This document shows positions 50,501 to 59,931 of a DNA stretch of 64,000 bases, in pieces. The first letter of the stretch is position 1. Every line of letters begins with the position of its first letter. The translations under genes and the position numbers were made by a program. Source of the stretch: Brevipalpus yothersi (taxonomy: Eukaryota > Arthropoda > Arachnida > Trombidiformes > Tenuipalpidae); the NCBI GenBank assembly GCA_003956705.1, contig QZCP01000091.1, positions 62,001 through 126,000 on the forward strand, given 5' to 3'. The notes under the pieces were generated by a model that saw nothing but the letters and a program-made list of their open reading frames with translations, made no database searches and was not told the DNA's origin.

Positions 50501-51127
50501 CCATTCTAATTCCCATCAAATTATCATACAAATTTCAAAATATACTTACTACGCTCTATATCACTCAACTCACTGAGTGTTGGACACAATTCAAGATTTT
50601 CCACTTGAGTTTCAACTTCATCGATATCATCTTCGGTAACAGTATCATTCCTAGAACGGCACTCTCTAATGTATGAAGACATTCGATTTGATCCATGATT
50701 AAACATAAACTGTGCCACAGTTCCCGGTGAGACAGTAAGATCGTCCTCCATGGACTGAGGATAAGCGCTATTGTATACATCATCATATTCTATGGAAGAT
50801 AGATAGAGATCACCAGAAAGATTAATGATTAATAAGTAGAGGAGCTGAGACGAATATTATCATAGTATATAACTCAAAATCATTTAAAAAAAATAACCAC
50901 ACAAAAAGACAAATTTTGTTCAGCTTTTCTTCAAGACACACATATTTAACACACTATTGATACGCATTTTGGTCGACGTTTCACATTGACTCAAATGGAA
51001 ACAGGAAACAGATCGATCACCACAACATCCTGTTCATCCCAATGTAACCTCACAATGATGTACCTGAACAAATTAGATTCTCACCTTGATTATAATTGAT
51101 ACCACGAACATTTCGATGTCGAGACAT
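47559..51127 (-). CDS. HBS1L: HBS1-like translational GTPase (ribosome rescue)
   Basis: Main exons in coding order: 51127-51085, 50789-50550, 50458-50240, 49373-48438, 48370-48197, 48131-47941, 47879-47625 (686 codons, close to human HBS1L at 684). HBS1 works with Pelota/Dom34 to dissociate stalled ribosomes in no-go and non-stop decay. An HBS1 N-terminal helical domain lies near HHFSYEKALDEILN. The GTPase has GHVDAGKS (G1), DAPGHKDF (G3) and NKLDNVKW (G4), followed by two EF-Tu-type beta domains. The 3' end is unresolved. Either the last exon reads past a GTAAGT donor at 47624 to a stop at 47559, or it splices to a tiny final exon, possibly at an acceptor near 47320. An alternative terminal exon lies at 49408-50111. 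The promoter and first exon were copied to 54275-54905. Confidence 0.93.
49408..50111 (-). CDS. Alternative terminal exon of HBS1, probable SKI7-like isoform
   Basis: An open exon of 234 codons sits in the intron between HBS1 exons 3 and 4. Its acceptor (ATCTACAG at 50112-50119) joins exon 3 in phase (G/AT ACT...), giving DTRIQDLMSQLFMD. The frame runs to TGA at 49408 with no usable donor, so it should act as a terminal exon producing a short protein of about 400 residues without the GTPase. The sequence is mostly polar and disordered, ending in SFDFSIPIAVEDSVKLQRG. Human HBS1L has a short isoform (HBS1LV3) built the same way, with a terminal exon whose product bridges the cytoplasmic exosome and SKI complex as yeast Ski7 does. 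The FDF-x-I-P block near the end resembles, from memory, a conserved element of that isoform. An AATAAA on this strand (near 49310) lies just downstream. Confidence 0.6.
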
Positions 51128-51600
51128 TTTCACTTCATTTGCCTTCAATTATTCATACACACTTGTTGACAAACATGGCATCAAAACATGAACACAGCTT
51201 GTACAACTTGAACTTGTACTTTGCTTAGTTACACTAAAGACTTTAGTCGAAAGCATAGCAACCAATAATAAATGATCAACTGCGCGGACTTTTGAAAAAT
51301 TAAATTAAATCAGTTTTATTAATTTAAATTCTCTCCTTTTCACTATGATGAAGGATATTAGAGGTGAAGTTAGTTGTTGTGGAATTCAATTAACTGGACA
51401 TTAACAATAGGAAAACAATTTTAATAACACACATTCTTGCTTGGATTGAATAAGATTTTGCGGATTAGGAGTACAGCTGTATACATATATATATATATAT
51501 TTTTATCATGTGAACGATTTACCCTAGAATTCAGAAATTAAATTTTTCTGAGCGATTATGGTAGTAGATATCTTTGTTTTGTTAGAGCTAATTTGAATCA
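51128..51600. other. Interval between HBS1 and PUDP
   Basis: HBS1 promoter region and PUDP 3' flank. Its HBS1-proximal part, up to about 51475, is repeated in decayed form downstream of PUDP (54275-54905). No gene was seen. Confidence 0.55.
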
Positions 51601-52735
51601 TTATAAGGCATCGTCAATTTTTTTTTGTTCAAAACGTGGTAGGCCAAAAATTTCTGGCTTAAAATTATCCAATGAATCTATGATCAGTGTGGGTTTCACT
51701 TGATTGTGGGGAAGAATTGCCGGATCCGGAACTTGGACCACTTGCATACCAGCAGCCAATGCTGCTAAAACACCATTACCAGAATCTTCGAAAACTAAAA
51801 TTTTCGATGGATCTGCTGGTGGATCAAATCGTTTAGCACACACAAGAAATGTTTGCGGATCAGGCTTTCCACGCTCTATCTCTGCATCACTTCCTGCAGT
51901 CAATATATGATGGAAATATTTTCCAGGTTCAAATAAATCTGGAAGGTTTTTTGTCTTCAATTCAAACTCTTCAGCTGAACTGCTAGTGGCCACAGCCATT
52001 GGGATTGATTGTTTGCGGAAATGATTTACAATACGAACAGCTCCGGGCATAAATTTGACATCCTTCACTAATTCAGTGAAGATTGGATCAAATTCTTGGA
52101 GAAACTCATCGACTGTCAGAGGAAGGCCAACCAAATCGATTACTGTTTGAGTTGATTCAGCTCCCCTTTTGCCAAGCACTTTAACTAGAATGCAATAGAG
52201 AGAATACATCTAATCAGCAAAAGAACAATGGACTAAACATATTCGATATGCTCACCTTTGTCTTCCATACGATACTTTTTGCCATATTTTTCGGCTACCT
52301 TATTGACAGCTTTGAAATTCAGGGTCTCAGTATCTAGAATGGTAAGAATGAAATCAATTGATCACCTTAAATTATAAAAGACTCGAAATCCAAAATCGAA
52401 ATCGTTCGATCAGTGAAGATACAAAGGATTGTGGAAACTAATTAATAGGATGCGATACAAATCAGTAAAGCAATCAATTTTCACAAATTCCTACGAGATA
52501 AATTATATCACGCAAAAGATCTACACATTAAAATAACGGATAGTTAATTTTTTTCAAGGAAAGAATTCAGATTCGGATTCCTAATATCGATGAACAGAAT
52601 TCAATTGATGAGTTTGACAGCCAAGACAATTTCAATTCGTGAAAAAGAATTGTATTCATCATTCCACTTACCAATCAGCAGTCCATCGAGATCGAAAATC
52701 AGATGGGTGACAGCCTTAAATATGTCGATTCCCAT
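51601..52735 (-). CDS. HAD-superfamily hydrolase, pseudouridine-5'-phosphatase-like (PUDP/HDHD1)
   Basis: Exons in coding order: 52735-52672, 52333-52256, 52184-51601, giving 241 residues, a little longer than human PUDP. The family dephosphorylates pseudouridine 5'-phosphate in the cytosol. The HAD motifs are complete: FDLDGLLIDTE (motif I nucleophile and acid), VATSSS (motif II), RGKPDPQTF (motif III lysine) and VFEDSGNG (motif IV). The cap domain lies between motifs I and II. ATG 52735 is directly ahead of the conserved core, as usual for the family. Substrate choice among HAD phosphatases cannot be read from the motifs, but the overall sequence resembles PUDP/GS1-like proteins most. Confidence 0.88.
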
Positions 52736-53219
52736 GATCAAAAGTGAAGTAGATCCTACACAAGCGAACTGAACACTGAGAATGTATCAAATGAATTACT
52801 CTTTTCCAAAGAACTCAGCTGAGAAGTCGAAATGGTGGATGTTACGTTCGACGGATGAATGTTCGAACTGAAATTTTTGAAAAGAGGAATGACTTGGATG
52901 GTTTATAATTAGAATGTTACGAAAGAGACAGAGGCCAACTAATGACCTTGTCAAGATATCAAATGCTATCTCGATTCTAGTAGACTAGAATACTTCTTCT
53001 TCTTGCTGTGTGAAGTTCATTTCGAATCGCGTACTTTGAAAGTAAGAGAGAGTAATCAGAAGGATTGGCGCAAAGTTCGATGTGAAATTTTATGACACTT
53101 GACTATTAAAAGTATTATGTAATTTCATGGTAGAAAAAACAAAAGAATTTTTATTGACTCAATCAAGTGGATTGCTTTCGAAATAACCACAGTAAGTGGA
53201 AAGATTTTTCATAAAAATA
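52736..53219. other. Interval upstream of PUDP
   Basis: PUDP 5' flank. No supported gene, repeat or RNA gene was seen. Confidence 0.5.
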
Positions 53220-54085
53220 AAAATACAAGGTAGTACGGATGAATGCTTTAACTAAAATTGGAGATAATCCTTTGAATAAACCTGAAAAGGATCCACGATG
53301 AACTGTTTGGATAATACAATAGACCAAAATATTTTGGAGTTATGCCAAAGGCAACTCTGTCATGATTAAATCCCTGGAATTGGAGACGTTTCCAAGCCAA
53401 GTCGAGAGAATATACATTAATCTTCGAGGTTACACCAGCCATACTTCCAAGCTTTGAATGTTGCTACTTGTTGCGATGGTCTCTAATTTCCCTGAATGAT
53501 CAGCCAACGAATTCCTTACATTGGTCCAAATGGAATTGAATAATTCATTGTGTAGTCCAGCGGTGGAAAGAGCTTGTAGAATTGCTGGAACCTCGATAAA
53601 AGCTATAAACTCTCTCCTTTCGAAAATGTATTTGAATCCATGACGAAAATTGTGGATTGTTCGAGGGTCACTTTGGCCCACTAGTCGAGTTCTGATAGCA
53701 TCAAGTGGCATACTAGCAAATGTTGCAATCCCACCAGCCAGAGCACCACAGTTAAAATTGACAAGGAATTTTCTAGATTTGAGGTGGTCTAATATTATTA
53801 ATTGGCTTAGTTGTCACCCCGAAAGCCCAAAATTGGACCGCAACATAAACTATCTACAAGTATTGACCGGATACACGACCTCTCCATAAAGATATTGACC
53901 CTTCTTCTCAGACCATACACGAAAAACAATGAAAGTTACTTCGGTATTTTGATGATAAAGAGGCGTGAGAAATTCGTTCGACTTGCAATTGAAATCGAAT
54001 CATGATGATATTGGGAGGCTGAGTGAACAATCTGGTGATGAAATCAAAGAGAGCACCGAACACAGCACTGCCAGAGAATTTCGAT
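53220..54085 (-). pseudogene. Decayed mitochondrial thiamine-pyrophosphate carrier (SLC25A19-like) copy
   Basis: Reading from 54085 down, fragments match the TPP carrier in order but in different frames. ITRLFTQPPNIIMIRFQLQ (about 53990-54050) corresponds to repeat 1. NFNCGALAGGIATFASMPLD plus AIRTRLVGQSDP (53640-53760) correspond to repeat 2. AGVTSKINVYSLDLAWKRLQ (53380-53440) and LFKGLSPILVKAF (near 53240) correspond to repeat 3. In-frame stops and at least three frame changes separate the pieces. The carrier signature PxD is degraded in repeats 1 and 3 (PPN and SLD). No intron is obvious between the fragments, so a processed copy is possible. No intact carrier gene is in the window. Confidence 0.8.
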
Positions 54086-54274
54086 TATTTGCCCATTATC
54101 TCGATGAGACTAGATCAATAGTGATAAATTCCAGTTTTTCATCTCAATCAGATCAAACCAATCCAGTTCGAAGTTTGATTACGAAAAAACAAAAGTATGA
54201 AAAGTTATAAATTCCAGATCCAAAGTTCCTGGTGAGACACAAAAATCATCCCTCTTCGATTGAGGATTGGTGCT

Positions 54275-54905
54275 GATGTATACATAATCATTTTCTATGG
54301 AAAAGAGCAAGAGATCACCAAGAAGATTAGTGATCAATTTGTGGTGGAGTTGAAACGAATATTACTATTGTACATGATCCATTATCATTTGAAAAACATC
54401 CACAAAGAGAGAAAAATTTTGCTAACTTTTCTTCAAGACATACATATTTAGCACACTATCGATGGGCACTTTGGTTGACGTTCCACATTGACTCAAATGG
54501 AAACAGGAAACAGATCGATCACCACAACATCCTGTTCATCCCAATGTAACCTCACAATGATATACCCAAACAAATTAGAATCTTACCTTGATTATAATTG
54601 ATACGACGAACATTTCGACATTTTCACTTCATTTTCTTTCAACTATTCACCTGAACTTGTACTGGCCTTGTTACACTTATCAAAGCATAGCAATCATAAT
54701 GGATGATCAACTGCGCAGAATTTTGTAAAATTAAAGTTAGTTTATTAGTTAATTAATTGGAATCCTCTATCTTCTGCTGTAATGAAGGATATTAGAGGTG
54801 GGCAAGTTGTTGTGGAATTCGAGTGACTGGACATTAAGAATGGGAAAAAACAATTTTAATACCATACGTCATTGGTTGGATTGGATAAGGCTTGCAGGAT
54901 AGAAC
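54275..54905 (-). repeat. Duplicated, decayed copy of the HBS1 promoter, first exon and first intron
   Basis: This block is a direct repeat of about 50770-51475: the start of HBS1 exon 2, intron 1, exon 1 and the 5' flank. Long stretches are nearly identical, for example the segment around 54487-54560 against 50985-51060. In the copy, a short deletion next to the first ATG and a changed second codon put the first exon out of frame, so it cannot start HBS1. The copy abuts the decayed SLC25A19-like sequence. Intervals 54086-54274 and 54906-55412 hold nothing else recognised. Confidence 0.85.
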
Positions 54906-55412
54906 TTCTACCGTAAAAGTATTTGTTATACTGATGATAAGAATTTTACATCTCAAGCCACGCTAAAACAAGGCACAATTGAATCTTCTCGAGAAGTTAT
55001 CTCCAAATTTCGACTCTAGCTTATTGCAGAATGTTTTTGGAATTTCTGGTATATATTGGGTGTATTGGGACAGATCCCATCCCTACAGTTACTGTAGCAC
55101 AGTATTGAGATGGAGGATTTTCCCAACGTTAAGGGGTTTTCTTGAGGGTTAGCTCACATGAATACTGATACAGACAAAACTAACTTCGCGATTCAACGGG
55201 CGCATGATGTCGTCGTGGTGATCGTTTCCAGTGGATTGAAAATTCCATGATGTGATCAAGGATTATCGTTTTCTTCCTCAAATCAATAAAATTATTACCT
55301 CGTGAGGTATGCACGTTCTTCACTTGAATTGATCAGCAACTCCGAGGCTTCATTTGAAACTTTCTAGAATTTCGAAGGTTCTACATGGATTTCCTGAAAG
55401 GTCTTGTTTGAC

Positions 55413-55420
55413 TATAAATA
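55413..55420 (+). promoter_or_regulatory. TATA box of the small secreted-peptide gene
   Basis: TATAAATA, about 140 bases upstream of ATG 55559, in a suitable place for a short 5' UTR. Confidence 0.5.
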
Positions 55421-55558
55421 CCTGCCTGAGAAACTCAGGAATCAATTCTTCCCTGTCTAGCTTCGAAAGCAGTAACTGATTTTCGGAGAATCATCGTTGA
55501 CATTCTTCCATCACTTTACAAAAGTTTTCAAGTCTTTGCCGATTTTCAACGACGAACA

Positions 55559-56074
55559 ATGTTTCTAGATATCTTATTCACCTTGATTCTTCTCCTACTC
55601 ATCCAGGTCAATGGACTTGATTACAGTCCTGTGGGTAAGTTTTTGTTACAAGATCTTTCTAATATAAGAAGTATCAGTCTAAGAAGTAGATAATTTAGCT
55701 TTGAACCCTTCAAGACATTTACTCCTAGTCAAATCAGATCAAAATTGATCACAGTTAAAGTGTTCTACTTTAAATGCCTTCTCGTCTATCATCTATTTTA
55801 ACACGCGCTCTTTTGCAATCTGATATTGAACACTCAAATTTTCTCAACAGTTCAATCTCAAAGGGTTGAAAGCCTAAATACTACTGGGAAAACTTCTATC
55901 CATGCTAGAGGAGGACATCATATGGGCTTCTTGGGTATGTTCGTACCACTTTTGAATTTTCTCATAATTGCCTGGCAAGTGGTCAAGAATGCTGGTGGCG
56001 GCGGTGGTTTTGCACCACCACAAGTACAAGCACAAGCACAGGTCCAACCAAATCTGACTCCAACAACTGGATAA
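55559..56074 (+). CDS. Small secreted peptide precursor, unknown family
   Basis: Exons 55559-55634 and 55851-56074 give 99 residues. Exon 1 encodes a clear signal peptide (MFLDILFTLILLLLIQVNG) and ends in phase 1 at GTGG/GTAAGT. Exon 2 continues in frame from CAACAG. The mature part has an NTT glycosylation motif and a basic RGGHH segment. A hydrophobic stretch follows (FLGMFVPLLNFLIIAW), then a GGGGG run and a Gln/Ala/Pro-rich end. The hydrophobic stretch could be a membrane anchor or a membrane-active helix. No cysteines were seen and no family was recognised. It overlaps no other gene and lies tail-to-tail with NDUFAF5 (stop 56201). Confidence 0.65.
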
Positions 56075-56200
56075 AACTAAGATCAAAAATTTCTTATTGC
56101 GAAATGCTATTTAGCAAGCAATTGTGTTAACAATAATAACATTTGAAAACATTTTCAATTTATATATGAGGAAATTTTTACAAGCTAGAATTAAAGTTTG

Positions 56201-57367
56201 TCACTGCTTTATTTCGACATCTGGATGTGCAACTTTTATCATTTTTGAAAATTCTTCCATCGAAGCTTCAGGAGATTCTTTCCTGACAGGCTTAGGTGCT
56301 GATGGATCTGGTTTCCATCCAATAAAATTTGTAATCTGAAATGTTGCTGGAACTTCATCTTGCTCTTTTCCATAAAATTCTTTATAAATAGCGGCAGCAG
56401 CAAGTAGAGAGTCTCTTTTTAGATTGAGCCGTCTATTCCATGCAGCGTTACTTTCACCCATGGATTGTAGATCAAAAATTAAATGAAACATGGAAGGATA
56501 AGTCACTACCATCTCATCGGTATCGATTGTTTGAGTGTCGAAACCGGCTCTCGACATAAGTGCTCCAACATCAATAGGTTCGACAAAAGGAGAGATATGA
56601 GGAGCGAAGCCACCTTCTCGTTCTGTTTCAGCTAATTGTAACGAACATCTTAATTCATACAAAGTGTGTCCACCAAACAGACAACCAAGAAAGACACCAT
56701 TTTTCGCCAGACATCTTGACACTTCTTTGAAAAATTTAGGCAGTTCATTGACCCAGTGAATACTTAGCGAGGAGAGAAAAATATCTACGGATTCATCACG
56801 AAAGGGAAGATGTTCTTCGTCAATCAAAATTTTACTCGTGGTTACAGTTTCAGGCAGTTTAACTCGTTCCTAAAATGATAAGATCAGCAATCATGAGTGG
56901 ATAAGCTCGAGATATTCTCAAAAAAATAACTTACGAGATTAGAGAAAGAGGTATCACAGATGATATAGTTTTCGATGAAATTCTAGGAGAAAAAAGATCA
57001 ATATCAGATTAGAATCAATAAAATCACTTCCAAGTCCTCGAAAATATTTCACCAAACTTACAGAGTCAATATGCTTGGCAATGAAGCCGGTTCCAGACGA
57101 TAGTTCAACTCCTGTATGAAAAACTCTTTTAATGTCCCAAACTTTTTCGGCCATTCGAAAGCCAATCTCTTCTTTCACGTATTGATATGTATCAAAATCT
57201 TCCAATTTAGCCGTTTGTTCTCGTTGCTGTCTCTTCATCCGTCGATCGAAAACCTTATGACTAGTAGAGGTTGGCTTTTGACCGCTCAATGATACACAAC
57301 AAAGTTGACATGGTTTGAAAATTTTTCTCATCAAAATTGGCTGCAATCTTGAGCTTGTTATATTCAT
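56201..57367 (-). CDS. NDUFAF5: NDUFAF5-like mitochondrial complex I assembly factor
   Basis: Exons in coding order: 57367-57062, 56982-56935, 56869-56201, giving 340 residues (human 345). NDUFAF5 hydroxylates an arginine of complex I subunit NDUFS7 in the mitochondrial matrix and has a methyltransferase fold. The N-terminus is basic and suits import. FDRRMKRQQRE follows, then the SAM-binding region, then blocks that match the family closely: SSLSIHWVNELPKFF, TLYELRCSLQLAETEREGGF, HISPFVEPIDV and AWNRRLNLKRDSLLAAAAIY. The glycine loop reads ELSSGTG instead of DLGCGRG. ATG 57367 follows a GA-rich leader; in-frame codons upstream are low complexity. A decayed inverted copy of the last exon lies at 59100-59410. 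Confidence 0.92.
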
Positions 57368-58162
57368 CTTGATCTCTCTTTCTCTCTCTCTCACTTCACA
57401 ACCCTAACACGAAACACAAATATCACAGTTCAATTATGTTTCCACATGGTTTATGATAATGGCTAAAGATTGGTGATTAAATTTTTCGAAACATAAAGAT
57501 AAACAAAAGCATGCACCAAGAACGATAAGATTATTTTGACTCATCATGATGCCAGCTGCTGAACTCCGTCAGATGGCGAATACATTGGATGTTGTTGATG
57601 TATTGGTCATTTAAATTGCAAATTTTAATTCACATCATTCTGGAATCAAATCATTTTGTGATTGATCCGGTTTTTCTGGGTCTAGTGTAGTGATTACTAT
57701 ATCTGGTTTGCCAGAATTCCTTAATATAGGAAATTAGTATCACTTGTAGTTTTTGTGGTTGATGTTTGTGTCTGTATCATTGTATGGTAAGTTGATTGTT
57801 GTTGTTGTTGTTGCTGTTTTCTTTGTTTTGATTGTTTGGATCATATTTTTTTTGTTCTTAATGCTTTTATTGAAATTATTTCTTTCTTTATTTCTCTCAC
57901 TACTGTATATGTTTTGGGCTCACTTTGTGGCTATCCATTGTACTGCTCATTTACAGTGATGCAAGTGGCTATTGAGGAGCAGATCAACTATCGATATTGG
58001 TGTTAATTGAGCTGATCATTTGGTGGAACTGAACAGTGTTCTTTTAGACCGAGAAAAGGGAAAATATATTTACATACTCTTTTGGTTGTATTGGTATTGG
58101 TGATTTTTTGTGGAACATCTTGGTGACAATCCTTTCAATAGGATCATCTGATATAAATATAT
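57368..58162. promoter_or_regulatory. Shared 5' region of NDUFAF5 (-) and GID8 (+)
   Basis: 795 bases separate the divergent start codons. A (TTG)n run near 57797-57815 lies on the GID8 side. No gene is supported; the open frame at 57753-57959 encodes only low-complexity hydrophobic sequence. Confidence 0.45.
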
Positions 58163-59018
58163 ATGCAAAGATTCGGACCAGCTGGATATTTATTCACCAA
58201 TTCATCACCACTCAATATAACATTTGTGCAAGAAACCATGACACTTGCTGAGTGGCTAGCATCACTTGATAATCTTCATATTCAACGATCACAAATCAAT
58301 CAGATGATTATGGAGTATCTGGTGTTGGAAGGATATAAAGGAGCTGCGGAAAAATTTAAATTGGAAGCGGGATTCGATTCAATACCTTCCGTGGATGGTA
58401 ATGATCCCATTGATGGAGATGATGTCTCCAAGTCATCATTCGAGCAACGTATCAGAATTCGTGAAGCTATCGTAGAGGGTAAAATAGATCATGCTCTCTT
58501 TCTCATTAATCATTTTTATCCTGAGCTCATTGACCAGAATCGTGACCTCTACTTTCGACTGCAGGTATGTCGATTTTTATGATTAAAATTTTGAATGTTA
58601 TTCATACTAATTTTTCTTCATTCTTCTCATTTTGAAGCAACAACAATTGATCGAGCTTATTAGAGAACAGAAGACTGCAGAAGCTCTCTCTTTTGCCCAA
58701 GAACAGTTGAGTGTGGACGAAGAATATCTTGATCTGGTTGAGCTGGAAAGAACTCTCGCTCTCTTGGCATTCGATAAGCCTGAAAGTTCACCATATGCCG
58801 ATCTAATGGGAAGTGCTCATAGACAGCAATTGGCTTCTCAAGTGAATGAAGTTATTCTGAAGGAACAATCTGGCTCTGCAGAACTTGTAAAGCCCAAATT
58901 TGCTACTCTCATGAAGCTTCTTTTGTGGACGCAAAACGATTTGGAAAAGAAGAAAGCAAAATATCCCAAAATCACTGACCTTTCAAATGCCGTCATAGCT
59001 TCTCCCAATGATGACTGA
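58163..59018 (+). CDS. GID8: GID8/TWA1 subunit of the CTLH/GID E3 ubiquitin ligase
   Basis: Exons 58163-58564 and 58638-59018 give 260 residues (human 228). GID8 is a scaffold of the GID/CTLH ubiquitin ligase. A LisH motif is visible (RSQINQMIMEYLVLEGYKGAAEKF). The CTLH domain follows (RIREAIVEGKIDHALFLIN), then the CRA region (LIELIREQKTAEALSFAQEQL, LERTLALLAFD, LLLWTQNDLEKKKAKYPKI). The longer N-terminus depends on the first ATG (58163); ATG 58238 (ACC ATG ACA) would give a protein nearer the family length. Confidence 0.95.
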
Positions 59019-59099
59019 ATGGAAACAAAGTAATGCATTGGTTTCACTTCTACTGTTTATCCCTCATTGGATCTATGGATTTTGTAACGAACTGATCAT

Positions 59100-59410
59100 G
59101 AACACTCAAACTATAGGTAACGATGGAATGGTAGTCACTTATCTTTCAATGTTCCATTTATTTTTGTTCTGCAATCTATCGGTGAAAGCAATGCTACCTG
59201 TAATGGATGAAGTTCCATGCTTCTTGCTACTATTTACGAAGAATTTTATAGAAAGGGCAAGATGAAGTTCCAGCAACATTTCAGATCACAAATTTTATCG
59301 AATGAAAATCAGATCCATCAGCACCTGAACCCATCAGAAAAGAATCTGCTGAAGCTCCGATGGAAGAATTCTCGAGAATGATGTATTGCATATACCCAGA
59401 AGGTTGAAAA
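59100..59410 (+). pseudogene. Decayed inverted copy of the NDUFAF5 last exon
   Basis: Starting at ACACTCAAACTATAGGTAAC, the sequence follows the NDUFAF5 C-terminal coding region (56240-56560 on the other strand). The order is kept: DGMVVTY.SMFHL, VPATFQITNFI, then DPSAPEPIRKES. There are several small indels, a missing block and in-frame stops. It lies just after GID8, possibly in its 3' UTR, in reverse orientation to the parent gene 2 kb away. No function as protein is likely. Confidence 0.88.
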
Positions 59411-59931
59411 ATGGTTAACTCTAAATTCACTCTGTAAAAATTTTCTCTCACTTCCATTAAAATGGTTTTCAAACAATTTTTCTTTGTCTCTCTGAATCTT
59501 GTCCTATAAAATTCAAAATATTTTGAAAACTTTTCTTCCCAGACACATCAATAGGTTCAAAATATCTCACCGATCGACTGTCTCGAAACTCACCTCGAGA
59601 GTTTTTGATTCTTGAGACATTATGTTGTATTCCCTGATAAAGAAGATTATCCTCATGCCTATCTCCACTGACAGCCTTTTTTATTACTATCCAGTTGATC
59701 AAAAATAAATTCAAATCAATCATTCAATCATAGCCCAGGCAATCATCTAAGCAAAATCGAAGAATTTCAAATATTTCAAAAGTTGGCGCATATGTTTTGG
59801 TTGTTGTTGCTGCGTGAAAAGTTGCCGAGATTATGAACACAAGTTGGAATGTGTTCGGTTTGAGTGTTTGTGTTTTGATAGTGTTTGTCAACATATGAGT
59901 GAATGATTATCTTGTTTTATTTAAATTAATC
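59411..59931. other. Interval upstream of LEO1
   Basis: LEO1 5' flank. A short piece near 59535-59570 (minus strand, EPIDV) may be another scrap of NDUFAF5, but it is too short to be sure. Nothing else was seen. Confidence 0.4.

Noticed and set aside
54260..54451. Open frame inside the duplicated HBS1 block
   Set aside because: It lies in the decayed copy of the HBS1 intron and exon region and has no start context or homology.
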